Below, one piece after another: positions 14,338-30,545 of a stretch of 64,000 nucleotides of DNA (the first letter of the stretch is position 1; the number at the start of each line of letters is the position of its first letter). The notes under the pieces are model-generated. The model did not search any database and had not been told where the DNA came from. It saw only the letters and a program-made list of their open reading frames with translations. This DNA is from Mucor racemosus (lineage: Eukaryota > Mucoromycota > Mucoromycetes > Mucorales > Mucoraceae). The translations under genes were made by a program, and so were the position numbers. The stretch is from assembly GCA_027405735.1 (NCBI GenBank), contig JAPEHQ010000007.1:496001-560000 (forward strand), given 5' to 3'.

Positions 14338-15676
14338 ATGAACTTGTTGGAAAGATAAAGCAAACGAGAAACCATTTTGATTACCATTTCAGCGTAGCTC
14401 GAAACGCGTGACGTTGAATGCAGGATAAAATGCTTTGTAATACAAAGCATCGAATGCTTGTAATGTAGTAGATGTTTTTGAATGATTATTCCACTCGTAT
14501 CAAGATATCTAAATATAAAAATACGGCAAATGCTATTATCGAAAAGTGTAAACTAATTAATTTTTTGTTACTCCATTATAATTAAATTCATTAATGAAGT
14601 GTATTTCGTTGTTTTTAATGATGCTTCTCGCAAGGAAACATATTATGCAAAAATGAAGCTTAATATATAAACTATACTATGATTTTGATTCTTCCTTTTG
14701 AAATCATAGTGTATTGTTTTATAAACATACAGATCAAAATAAGCAATTTTTTCATTCAAGATTAATAACTAAATTCTAAAAGTAAAATTATAGACGAATA
14801 AGCAAGATATTTAGCATTACTCAGATACAGTTTTATGGCTGCTATCTCATCTACAAAGCCTAAATAAATTCTATAAAATATTGATTTTGCATTGTTGATC
14901 CTGTTTTCAAGAATTTGAATGCCCGATTTCGTAAACTTTTCATACATCTTTGAAGGATTCCTTTGGTCTTTATAAAGACACATATATATACTTATATATA
15001 TACGTGTTCAAATATTATAGAAATAGGTTGAACATCAGAGCTATAATATCCAATTTTTTACCGATGAAAATACAAGTTGAAAGTGTAAACTTAGTTTGCA
15101 ACTCTAAATGGTATTAGTGTACAACTAAAAAAGCTTTTATTCTCAAGCAAAGAATATTTTTGAATAGCTCAGATGCCAAACTTTATTCTGATATTTACTA
15201 TTGCTTTTCAAATACTGTTTGAAAAAAATCAAATCATCCTTAAAGATCAGAAAAATTAACATAATTAAGCATTTCAGGTAACGATTATTTGAAGCGGACA
15301 TGAATTGATAACGAGTAAAAATTGCTTAAGAATGTGCTTCTTTCAATACAAAATTATCATTTTTTAAAGGAATAATCATTAATAAACAACAATAACTTAC
15401 GGTATTATGCTATGTACACTTTTTAAGAAAAGAATGGCACCATTTTATGTAAGAAGACTAAATCAAATTACGCCCAATAAACAAAAACAAGGATAAATAA
15501 CTAATTTGATTGGATTAGGGAATAGCGTACAACTGACAGGGAAATCGTCTTGATATTTTTTCAATGCTCCTTGATATATACATTGATATATATATATATA
15601 TATATATTACTTGATTGTTATTCCACACAAATATTCACATAGCACAAAAAGTAAAAATAAAAAAGGTCAAGAAAAG
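14338..15676. other. intergenic region, AT-rich, with a TA microsatellite
   Basis: Shared upstream region of the NEDD8 E1 gene (-) and the nucleotidyltransferase gene (+). I see no coding sequence. An (AT)n tract of about 24 bases lies at 15584-15608, close to the start of the downstream gene. Confidence 0.5.
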
Positions 15677-17566
15677 ATGCTCCCTATAAATTATTGCGTA
15701 GATATTTTGGAACTAATTTATGAGCGCGCAAACTATAATCCACAACAATGTGCACGATTTCAAGATCTTGAACATGAAATTTATTGGGAAAACCCTGAAC
15801 ATCTTGAAAATATAAGAAATCGCTTTTGTGGGTTCAACAGTTTCATGTACTATTGCTTAAGAAATGAGCCTGTGTTCAACGCGTTCTATGACCGTTTTGG
15901 AAGGGGATTTGTCTTTGTTGAGGCAGAAGATTATTATGAAAACGGCTTTGATGGACATGAGTGCAATCATTGCATTTTTGAAGACACCTTGTTTGTTCTC
16001 ATTAACCATAACAAATTTTATTCTCGTGAACATCAAACAAAAAAGACCGCAAGTTTGCGTTTGGAAAATCAATTGTTCCAGTTTTATGAGGTTATATCTA
16101 TTATGTCAAGTATGATCTTATCGATACTAATCATATTAGTAGGAAAATGCTATGACTAAAAAGACAGTAAGAGACAGAAATTTAGTCATCAACAGAATAA
16201 CTGGAATGATACAAGATTCATGGGCAAATTTAACTTTTAAAGTGGATTACTTTGGGTAAACCTATACTTGAAATATTGCCTATAATTTTACCAATACTCT
16301 TTTATAATCAAAGTTCCACGAGAACTAATTTAGCATCAGATAACAGCGATTTGGATATTACCATTGTTATGCCTCAATTCATTAATTCTAGCCGCGAAGA
16401 ATTGAAAGCTCTCAAAAATAGACAAAATACCATTTTCAATATGCATAGTTTAGCCTCCGAGTTACGAAATATTGGCATGGTGGATATTCTCGCTATTCAA
16501 GATGCAAATGTACCAATTTGTAAATTTACTGATCCTCAAACAGGTCTTCAATGTGATATCAATGCTTCTAGTTCTTTGGGTTTGGAAAATAGCCAATTAA
16601 TTGATGATTATAGAAAACTGGATAAGCGTGTAGGCCCTTTTCTATACGCATTAAAGTATTTTGTAAAGCAAAGAAATATCAACGACAGTGAGTAATCGCT
16701 ATCATTTTTTAGAAAGGTCTCGATGAATCTAAATCTGTAAAAATACTATAGATCAAAGAGGAACTTTATCTAGCTATGCTTACTGTCTACTTGGTCTACA
16801 TTATTTGATGAATTACGACCATCATTCTCCCATTATTCCAAACCTACAAAATTCCGAGAGTAATCGCGATGATTGTCCAGGACGAGGCTGTAAGTTTGAT
16901 AATGCGAGATATTATGTAGAGAAACAGCAAGTCCGTTATCATGATTGTATCCAAGTTGTGTCTGTATCCAAATATCAAATAAATAAAGAATCAAGACGAA
17001 AGGGTTCTGCTCACACTCAATGGGATGGGTATTGCCTCGATAATCTAGGTGAAATTATGCTTGCTTTCTTTAAATGGGCTTCTAAAATAGAGAACCTCAC
17101 AAAACATATGTCGATACGCTTCTGTCCACAAGAGATCCCAAACCCCCCTCGAAAATGGTTCAAGAAGAGCATGGTGATACAAGATCCATTTATTATATCT
17201 AAAAATGTTGCGTAAGAAGCCATATATCTTTAATTTTTTGTCGACCAGTTTGATTTTAACGTACCTTTGTTCAAATCCATTATTAGACAATCATGTAGCG
17301 AACAAGGGCTTAATAGAATATTATTCGAATTTGAACGTGCTGCAAATCTGTTAGAAGAAAGCAACATTACATTTATTGAAATGTGCAATAGTAGATCAGA
17401 TCCACGATTGAACAATTCCACAGCAGTTGAAATTCCTCTCCAAATTAAACCTAAACACAAAAAAAACAAAAACAGATTCAGAAACAGAGCTCAGAATAAT
17501 AATCAGAATTTCAGAGGAAATCCTAATTATCAAAACGCAGAGTTTATTAGTTTTATGCATATATAA
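15677..17566 (+). CDS. Cid1/Trf-like poly(A) or poly(U) polymerase family nucleotidyltransferase
   Basis: Predicted non-canonical RNA nucleotidyltransferase that adds A or U residues to RNA 3' ends. Five exons (15677-16090, 16143-16255, 16314-16687, 16752-17211, 17287-17566) join in phase to 546 residues. The catalytic signature is complete: FGSTRTNLASDNSDLDI holds the GS helix and two metal-binding aspartates, and LQCDINAS supplies the third. A PAP-associated domain follows, reading IQDPFIISKNVA across intron 4. The tail is basic and Asn/Arg-rich (KKNKNRFRNRAQNNN), fitting RNA binding. The first about 140 residues, including a small HECNHC cluster, match nothing I recognise. Intron 1 uses a GTTATA donor, which is weak but the only in-phase choice, with a perfect TACTAAT branch site. 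An earlier in-frame ATG exists at 15611. Terminal uridylyltransferase and poly(A) polymerase activity cannot be told apart from sequence. Confidence 0.82.
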
Positions 17567-17810
17567 ACAGTCAGACTAACCCCATTTATTTTTATAATTC
17601 AATATAGATAAATCTAGTTTGTAAATGTTATGGGGTTGCATGAAAAGAAAAATCTAAATAAAAAATCTCGTATTCTGTATGTAATTTATAGACAAACTAT
17701 GTACATATAGACATATAGCTATTAATATCTGTCTTAAAATTGACCTAAAATCGATTGCAAAGTCAAGTACCTAAATTGAGGCGTTAATTTTTTGTATTCA
17801 CAAGATAGAT
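17567..17810. other. 3' region of the nucleotidyltransferase gene
   Basis: AT-rich downstream sequence with AATAAAAAA-like polyadenylation wording near 17655. No gene is seen before the repeat arm begins. Confidence 0.4.
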
Positions 17811-18541
17811 CCAGTTAAAAGCTACTCTATCTTTTTTGCTTCAGCGAAAAATATTGATTTTTCGTCGAGATCATCAAAGTAATAATTCACATTACAGCTT
17901 AAACCCTATGATAACTGAGTTCCAAAATTTATTTGAAAAAATGATTGAAACAATGTTCAAAAAACGAAATCGTTCAAATGCTCATGAACTACAAAGTAAG
18001 TCGATCTAACATATTAAATGTTTTTTGTACAGTTTTAGATTTTACATCCATCAAAACAAGATTGAGACATATGTTTCACATTAAATTTTGCATAAAATGT
18101 GATTAAAATTTTGGAGCTTTTTTGACGATACTCATCAGTTTCTATAGAAATACTTCAAACGTAAGTACTTGCAATAGTATACAACAAAATTATCTATCGA
18201 TCGAGCCATTGCTGAACCTCCTAGCTGCATTTTTTGTAGAGAAAACGAGATTTTTGTCAATTTTTTTTTCAAATTCAGAATTTACGATGAGGGTATACAG
18301 GAAAATTTTAACCTTGAAACGGAGGTATCCCTTTGTACACATTTTTGAGGATATCTCCACGAAAAATCAATATTTTGAAAAAAACTAAATTGGGTTCGAG
18401 AGAGCTCAACAAGATTGATAATATGAATGTAAACAAAATGCTACTCAATTTAACCAATATTTTGAGATCTACTACAAAAATGTCAGAAAAATAAAAAAAA
18501 ATAAAAGTGTTCAAAATTTTTTTATACTAAAATATGTTATA
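17811..18541 (+). repeat. repeat arm X, left copy (inverted partner at 60.8-61.5 kb)
   Basis: About 700 bases that recur in inverted orientation at about 60800-61525. Shared landmarks include the AAATATTGATTTTTCGTCGA type wording at 17845, CACATTACAGCTTA at 17889, ATGAGGGTATACAGG at 18287 and ACGAAAAATCAATATTTTGA at 18359. Identity is moderate, so both copies are old. The copies sit on the outer side of CACTA-like copies A and C respectively, so they may be long terminal arms of that family or an independent repeat. Confidence 0.65.
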
Positions 18542-18543
18542 GT

Positions 18544-18606
18544 TGATACAACCGGATTCAAAAAAAGTCCATAAAATCACAAATTTAGAGGATTTATATA
18601 TAAAAG
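18544..18606 (+). repeat. 60-bp Y repeat, left of copy A
   Basis: The stretch starting ATACAACCGGATTCAAAAAA and ending TTATATATAAAAG sits directly before copy A. The same stretch precedes copy C (55755-55815), and a diverged version occurs inverted at 23045-23105. It behaves as a terminal inverted repeat enclosing copy A, or as an older element into which the CACTA-like body inserted. Confidence 0.6.
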
Positions 18607-19133
18607 CACTACGGCCGACCTGTGCCACACAAAATGATTTTGTTGTACCGAGGTAGGCTGTATATTATAGCCTGATGAGTTGCTGCGCCCACTGAATAAT
18701 AATGGCTAAAAAGATAACAAGATGCACATGGGCACAGCAACAGAAAAAACTGCACACGAGCATAACGAAAAGCCCGTCATGTCCAGAGTTATAGATTCTG
18801 TCCGTGTGCACGACATCAATCCCATGTGTGCATAATAGTAGAATTGTCCATAAGCATATCATTATCCCTATTTGTGCATAATAATAAAGCCTGACCATGA
18901 GCATAATGAGCTGATTGTATGGGTACAAATTGGTTTGTACATGAGCATTGTGCCTTTCTCAAAATTTCATTGCATTTTTTACTGGAATGGGTTTTTGAAT
19001 TACAGTTGTTTTTATTGATATAAATTATGGACAATACAATTCAATACGTTGTTGATGTATAGTAATACATGCAAGAGCCAATATACTTACGATTATTATC
19101 ATTTGTAAACATGTTTATAGCTATAATACTTGC

Positions 19134-19660
19134 TGTTGTATTCCACCTAGCATCATACGTTCTCACCTTCTACAGTATCAATACATCTTACAATCTATTG
19201 AATACGACATGTATTGGAGTGCAAAGTTTCGATATCGGATATAAGAAACTCCTAGCGTACCAAGTTTAATCCAGTAATTACCAAGAACGCTTGGACCTCA
19301 ATTATGACACCATGTTATTTCATCCCAGCGGTTAATAAATGAAGTAGCTACCAAATCAACATCCAAGCACAATTAGCACAGCATTGAAACAAGACAACAC
19401 ACAAGCTCTGCAAGAACGGTTAAATCACGATTGATCCATTTGAATCCATAGATTACTATCAAACAGATCTAATGGTTTAATAGTGCCTTAAATTACATCT
19501 CAGGATCTCAATGTTAAATCAATATAAAAGGCCATACTTTTATATCTAAATAAACGATATCTTGTTTTTATTATACAGTTGAAGAATTGATTCATTACTC
19601 ATTCTCTTTTAATTGTATTCTTTTTTAAGTATTATTTATCAATCCTGAAAATATACGACA
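19134..19660 (+). mobile_element. solo LTR inside copy A, 5-bp target duplication CTTGC
   Basis: A 527-base sequence starting TGTTGTATTCC and ending TATACGACA, flanked on both sides by CTTGC (19129-19133 and 19661-19665). The sister copy B reads straight through this site at about 51599-51606 without the insertion. A full inverted copy lies at 54553-55077 and a 5' fragment at 50936-51064. The TG...CA ends, duplication and lack of coding identify a solo LTR of an LTR retrotransposon. Confidence 0.88.
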
Positions 19661-21198
19661 CTTGCAGCAACAACGGTTTTTGCTTGAGCATAAAATTAAA
19701 TAACACTTATTACTTAAATTTGTATGCAAGCCAGATCTAAGATTATAAATGTTACTTTATCACTCATAAAATTTAAACAAATTAACCTTCTTTAAACTTA
19801 TTATTTTGGTTTATAATTGTCAGCTGTAAAAATATTTGTTTTCAAGCATAGTTACGATCCGAGCTACGGTTATTAGGCAAGACATCAGATTATTCTTTTT
19901 TTTTGTGTTTCCATAACATTTAAAATTTTATCACTCTTCTGGAACACTTCGTGAGTTTGTAGCCAGTTCTAGCTTTTCATTGAGTAGATAAATATTATTG
20001 CCTTCGATTTAATCTTAGAATGCGGTTAAATAAAAATATCAGTCTCTAATATAGGCTGCTACTTATGTTAAAAACATTAGTCCCTTATGTTACAGTAGCA
20101 TTCGTATTCAGTTAAAGAAAAGAGTACCAGTTCGATAGTCTGATATGCTTTATCAAACGGTGAATATATCCTTGGAATAATATAAAAACAAAAAGAGAGA
20201 AACAACACACGTAGAAAAGGATTTCAAGGCTTTACATTATTTAGCGCAGTTAAAACCCTGCTAAATTGCTCATTTCAGCCAATGTAAAAGCAGAATTATA
20301 GCGCATGAACCATAAATCAAACAAAATAGGGAATATTTGTTACCGTAGAAATATAAATTTTTCTACGAAAAAAATTGTCTGTCATATCATAAATTCGTTA
20401 AAAAATTGTAAAAGCGACCACGCAAAGCAATGCCGTAATTGAGCATAGAAAGGTTGAACGGTTAAGTTTCTTATACTATGGTATATCTAAGTTTTAAATA
20501 AAAAATCGTTTCTTTTTTTTTAACTTTTCTTATATTTAACCATGTACGGTCTGAAAATTCAGTTTTTTTAGCGGACATTTTCGGGACTCATTTTATCCTT
20601 ACCAACACTCATGATTTTGATCAAAAAAACAGAAAAATCAAATTTTGATACCAAAATCAACGTTTAAATATACTACATTGTGTGAGGAAATTGTAGCCAT
20701 AGCTAATACACATTTTATAAAAGCTTAATATTAAATATTAAGTAATGAAACTTTGTACTTTTGTCCCAAAAACGGTTTTTTGGTTAAAGGGTTTTCATGT
20801 AATATTTTGCAATAAAAATGTTTGTTATTTTTTAATGAGCAAATAGAGCGCTAAATTCTGCATATGTGTATATTTTTTTTTATAATTAGTAGTATAATTA
20901 ACTCTAGATTTGCAAAATTAGAAAAAAAAATTTAAAAATGTCAAAATTGATGATCTGGACAAGAATAATTTTCTAAATTAATATTCCGCTTATAAGCCTT
21001 GTAAGTCTTAAAAATAAGAGATTTTATAATACTTGAGAACTTTTTCAAGAATTTACGATGCTGTACCCACTTGATTTGAGCTTATTACTGTAAATCTTTA
21101 TGCATGTTAATATTGTGTAGTAGTTTATTTGATGATAATATAGTCTTACTTGATAATTAATGCGCTAGAGGTGACTTACATTAAGGTTTAAGTCTTAC

Positions 21199-21298
21199 CT
21201 CTCCAACATCATAAACATAAACATGGCCATCACTGGGACCTATTGCCACCTTTTTACCCTCTTTGTCCCAAGCCAATTTATTCAATGCTTTACCAGAA
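21199..21298 (-). pseudogene. captured exon fragment of a WD40 gene, probably dynein intermediate chain (copy A)
   Basis: On the minus strand, starting in SGK, the frame reads KALNKLAWDKEGKKVAI and continues to SDGHVYVYDVGE, followed at once by a GTAAGA donor at 21198-21193. The wording ALNK-x-x-WD-x-EG...DG-x-x-x-VYD is that of the last WD40 repeat of cytoplasmic dynein intermediate chains, from my knowledge of the family. Nothing else of the gene is left here; upstream the sequence departs from copies B and C. It is a transposon-borne genomic fragment, not a gene. Confidence 0.62.
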
Positions 21299-22204
21299 CA
21301 AACTTACTTTTGATCTATAAATATTGATTTATTAGTAGAATCAATTAACAAGCTAATAAGTAATAATTATGGTATACCTTTCATAATAGTTAATAATAGT
21401 ATACAAAACAACACCTTGTTTTCCTCTTTTTGGCTGTTGGTCACTAAATAGAAATAAATGCTTTTTAGAACCTAAATAGACTCACATGATGAGTTTAGTC
21501 ATTCATTTGAATCAAGTCAATACTATACATACTTTTGTAATTACCAGTTTTTCTCCAGGTAGATATCGACTTTAGACCAAAAAAACATTGATTATAACGT
21601 AGATAATGGAACAAAATGATTAAGCCTTGGATGCTTTTTTTGTTCGAGAAAGATATTATAACGTGCCCTAACATTAACAGTAGTTAATAAGTTATTTCCA
21701 ACTAAACAAGAGGAAAAACATGTACTTGTACCTGCTACTTGATTTCAGTTTATAAAAAAATATTAGTCTTTTTGTTGTAGTTTTAAATGTAAATAAAAGA
21801 GCTGAGGAAAGAGTAGTGAAGAAAAAAGATTTTGTGTGTTATAAACAGGAATTTACAAAGGCTTAAATACTTTTAGTGTTGCCAAACAGGTTGTTGCCGT
21901 TGTTCCCATTTGGTCCCTGAAAGAAGAACATGGGCAGAACTCTTTCAAACCCCAGATTTCAAATTGATATATCTCGTCAATAACGCAATCCTGTTGAATT
22001 ATAGTAACTCACATCTGCTTTCAATCATTCAGATTATCTTCATTATTAATTATATTATGGTTGATATGCTTTCGTAAATTGACTAAAAAACCTTGATCAC
22101 ATTGCTCTGCTCATCTGGGCGGTCTGATCTGCACAATTTTTGTTATTCTACTCATCTGTGCATATCATCATTATGCCCATGGGAAGCATAGTTTGGCCGT
22201 AGTG

Positions 22205-23044
22205 ACACCTTGGCCGACTGAAAAAAAACCAACTTACAACAACATGTAATCAGTAATTGAATATTTTTCAATATAAAGAATATAAGGATATGCTTTTAGG
22301 TTGTTCAAAATAAAGTATTATTTCTTAGTAAAAATGATGGTGTTTTTATTTAATTTGTTAATTTCAAAGTATTTATAATTGTGCAAATTTAATATGACTT
22401 TTTAAAGCCAAAATGCTGAAGTGCTTGGAAATATTTCAGAATGTTGTAAACAGCAAACAGTTTGTCCTTCTGGAGCACTTGTAATTTAGCAATGATAACT
22501 TCATGCTTGCCATATTTACGAGTTGCCCTTGGAAACATAAACTATGAAACTGCTTTGACCCATGTAAATTTTATATTGTTTTTTTTTAGATTTTTCTTAA
22601 TGATTGTCGTTTCAACTTTGATGATATGTTAGATCGATAATAATGATGTAAGCAAGGGTTTGTTAAAAATATTGGGTGAGTGCTGCTAATAACAATAAGT
22701 TGACTGGTCTGTTAAAGTTTGTCAGGAGGTGAACAACTGTAATTTGGATAACTGTCCTTAAATTGCGATTGTCTGCATATGGTTCCAATAATATATGTGT
22801 TGAATTATTTGTGAACAATATTAAGCTAATGCTGGATAATTCATTCTGATATTTTAATAATGAAATATTTGCTTGCCACTGGATAAATTTTAAAGAATGA
22901 AATTTTGTCTGATATTCCAGAATACCCTTTTCCTTTTATTAAAAAATTCGAAAACAGTTTATTATAAGAAAATCTTTTTTGAATAAAAAATATTAACATG
23001 TACAGTATTTGAACACAAATATGGATATACAGTATATTTTACTT
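22205..23044. other. repeat-derived sequence with no gene
   Basis: AT-rich DNA between the right end of copy A and the inverted Y repeat. No coding sequence is supported. Confidence 0.4.
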
Positions 23045-23105
23045 TTATAAGTCCTTTTAAATTTATGGTTTTGTAAACTTTTTCTCAAATCCGGTTGTAT
23101 TATCT
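23045..23105 (-). repeat. Y repeat, inverted copy
   Basis: Read on the minus strand this gives ATACAACCGGATTTGAGAAA followed by a run matching the left copy at 18544 at roughly 70 percent. With that copy it encloses 18544-23105, about 4.6 kb, as a possible terminal inverted repeat pair. Confidence 0.55.
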
Positions 23106-23186
23106 TATACTTTCCAAGTTATACCTCATTATTAGACTAATGTTTTATTATGATGATGCTGTATTTTATACTTTACATAAAATAAG

Positions 23187-23400
23187 CCTTTGAATAGTTA
23201 TAGAGTCGAACATTAATTTTTGTACTGTAGTATGGAATTTTGATACCTGCATCTCACAGCTCAAAATATTTAAACAGCCGCATCCGGACTGTCCGGTAAT
23301 TTTTTCTAGAAATTTACAGCTTGGAAATATTAATAAATGGCCGCGTTCGGAGACTGTTCGGCATTTTTTTTGAAAGAACGGTCTGCAGTAAAATAAGGGG
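23187..23400 (-). mobile_element. MITE-like repeat, inverted relative to 55100-55300
   Basis: About 200 bases that match the segment at 55100-55300 in opposite orientation, sharing GGACGCGGCCAT-type and CTAGAAAAAATTACTGGACAG-like wording on either strand. The outer edge reads AGTCGAACATTAATTTTTGT, similar to the CAGTCGAACC start of pogo/Tc1-mariner-type termini. It has no coding capacity and could be one terminal region of a larger element. Confidence 0.5.
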
Positions 23401-24450
23401 TAAAAAGTGATAAAAGAATACTGTTTAAATATGGATAATGTGTGCAGTAAATAATGATATTGTTTACTAAAATAAAAGAAATACAAAAATAAAAGCGGTA
23501 GAAATACAATTATAATCAGCTAAAGTTTTTATTACAAAAGATTTCTTCTGAAGATTTAAAATAATTGAAAGAGTATGAAGGTATTTACAGTAATATGGAA
23601 AACTTGGATACCATCAGACTTGAATGGGTTTACATTTAGTAATCTTCTAGTTTTGAGTACATTGTTATTGATTTAATATTTAATGAGTAAATCATGCAGA
23701 GCATTGGCCATAAGGGATTGATGCCAAGTGTGACAATATTGACCTTTTGGGAAATGGTTGTTTATTATTTTTATATCTATTCTATTATGTAACCTTGAAT
23801 TTAGGGGTAATTTTTATATGCTTGAATCTTATTTATATTGATAGTGCAACTTCAATATAGTAGATGAGTAGTTGACTAAATTGATATCTTTGTTTATTAT
23901 TATTATTGATTTGGATGCAATCCCGTTTTGATATATATGTACTTTTTATGGTTTTATTTGGGATAACCCCACATCACTTTAGTATTTTAACATCTCTTAT
24001 TCGAGTACTATACCCTTGTTATCATCATGCAATTGTCTATTTACTATACAGTCTTATCTTTGATAGCATGATTCCAATGAGATGACACTTAATCTAGGTA
24101 TTTTATGATAGGAATTTAGCTTAGTTCATTTCAATAGTAATAATTTGATTCATGACGCCTATAGCCGAAGGCTATTATTTAGGTATTTTAGTTATGTTTT
24201 ATATTTTATATGTTTAGTTTGTAAGGAAGAAGTATTAGTAAATGTAGTAGCAATAGATTTATATTAGAAAGAACTTAAGTTTATTATTGAAGTATACAAC
24301 ATCAGCTTATATATTCATAACTAGTAATGACTAAATACCTAACAGATCTATCGAACCGACCAGGCCGGAAAGCAAGACATATATATCACGTGAGCTAAAT
24401 ACATGTATTTTGACTATATATTATAAATAATGATTAATAAAATAAGTTGA
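23401..24450. other. AT-rich region upstream of the tRNA gene
   Basis: I see no gene. There is a short perfect hairpin ATAGCC-GAA-GGCTAT at about 24162-24176. Confidence 0.4.
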
Positions 24451-24523
24451 GGGGCTATGGCCCAATGGATAAGGCGTCTGACTACGAATCAGGAGATTCC
24501 AGGTTCGACCCCTGGTAGCCTCA
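24451..24523 (+). tRNA. tRNA-Arg (anticodon ACG)
   Basis: Cloverleaf read directly: acceptor GGGGCTA pairs with TAGCCTC (one G-U), D arm with the A-box-like TGGCCCAATGG, and an anticodon stem TCTGA/TCAGG enclosing CTACGAA, giving anticodon ACG. The T arm holds GGTTCGACC (B box), and the discriminator is A. It is intronless and followed by a run of eight T, a pol III terminator. LTR sequence of a Ty3/Gypsy element begins 27 bases downstream. Confidence 0.95.
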
Positions 24524-24550
24524 ATTTTTTTTGCATTTTTTGAGTGTTGT

Positions 24551-24563
24551 TGTAGTGTGCGGA
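24551..24563 (-). mobile_element. left piece of an older LTR interrupted by the Gypsy insertion
   Basis: On the minus strand this short piece, preceded by the piece at 29986-30050, reads ATATCTCCGCACACTACA at the junction, which matches the 3' end of the 152-bp LTR (ATATCTCAGCACACGACA). The intact element therefore seems to have landed inside an older inverted LTR of its own family. Confidence 0.6.
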
Positions 24564-24715
24564 TGTCAGGTACACACAGACTTTGTGTGTAACCTTTTTA
24601 ATTAGTATAAAATATCAACATATAATAATAATAAAGATCATCTTTTATCTCATATATAATCTTTTGTATACATTTATTTGAATCTACTGTAAAACATATA
24701 TCTCAGCACACGACA
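24564..24715 (+). repeat. 5' LTR (152 bp)
   Basis: Identical to the 3' LTR at 29830-29981 by direct reading. It is very short for a Gypsy LTR. TATAAAATATC at about 24606 and AATAAAGATC at about 24630 are plausible promoter and polyadenylation words. Confidence 0.95.
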
Positions 24716-24773
24716 TTTGGTAGCATCAGAACCATTTGATCATTATATAAATATAAAACCATTGAACTAGTGA

Positions 24774-29792
<5,019 letters not shown>

Positions 29793-29829
29793 TTTTTTTA
29801 CCTGTACTTTTTTTTTGGGAGGAAGGTAA

Positions 29830-29981
29830 TGTCAGGTACACACAGACTTTGTGTGTAACCTTTTTAATTAGTATAAAATATCAACATATAATAATAATAA
29901 AGATCATCTTTTATCTCATATATAATCTTTTGTATACATTTATTTGAATCTACTGTAAAACATATATCTCAGCACACGACA
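29830..29981 (+). repeat. 3' LTR (152 bp)
   Basis: Identical copy of the 5' LTR, followed by the CGGA target duplication. Confidence 0.95.
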
Positions 29982-29985
29982 CGGA

Positions 29986-30050
29986 GATATATGTTTTGAT
30001 ATTTTATGCTAATTAAAAAGTTTATACACAAAGTCTGTGTGTACCTGACA
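29986..30050 (-). mobile_element. right piece of the older, internally deleted LTR
   Basis: On the minus strand it begins TGTCAGGTACACACAGACTT, the LTR start, and follows the LTR to TAAAATATCAA. It then skips about 70 bases to ACATATATCT. With the 24551-24563 piece this makes one old inverted LTR of about 78 bases split by the younger element. Confidence 0.75.
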
Positions 30051-30545
30051 ATCGCTCAAGCTGGCTTAACTACCATTGATCCTAATGAAACATTATATTT
30101 TATCGGTTTCATCTTTTATTTTCATCAGTTCATTTTATATTTCTACCATTCAATTTTAGACATTTCAATTCAGTATAAATAACCATGTTCAAAAAGAACA
30201 TTTAATAAAGATCTTATCTTACACCTTATTTCTTATCTATATTTTTGGTTACATCTTATATTCATATCATTTTTGATATCCTTTTCTTTATATTTACTAT
30301 ATAACTACAAGATCCCTTGAGCTATTTTTATATATTTCATTGTACATTTTCTATTTCATTTTTACTTTATCATTTTATATTTATTATATAAGACATTTAT
30401 AGAGTTGGACAACTTAAAACCGGGTGCTTATTTAATAGATATTACTGCACTGATAGTAGTATCATCCCTATAAACATGTGGAATGTGAAATACGTAACTT
30501 ACGAAATTACTATTCATATATTTAAAGGAATTTTTCTCTTCTCAA
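30051..30545. other. possible LTR fragment, AT-rich
   Basis: TATAAATA at about 30175 followed 30 bases later by TTTAATAAAGATCTT and a T-rich stretch is the usual wording of a fungal LTR promoter and polyadenylation region. I found no terminal repeats or target duplication. It could instead be the upstream region of the decayed F-box gene. Confidence 0.3.

Larger units (their letters stand above)
18607..22204 (+). mobile_element. CACTA-like non-autonomous DNA element, copy A
   Basis: Begins CACTACGGCCGACCTGTG and ends with the inverse of CACTACGGCCAAACTATG, giving imperfect inverted termini of about 18 bases that start with CACTA. The first 350 bases carry many short subterminal motifs of the form TGTGCATAAT or GAGCATAA; similar words occur inverted near the right end. 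Subterminal repeats and a CACTA terminus are known features of CACTA/CMC transposons. The body matches copies B (51066-53690) and C (55816-60669) over long blocks. There is no transposase-length frame, so the copy is non-autonomous. It contains a solo LTR (19134-19660) and a captured gene fragment (21199-21298). It lacks several kilobases present in copy C. I could not find a matching 3-bp target duplication. Confidence 0.65.
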
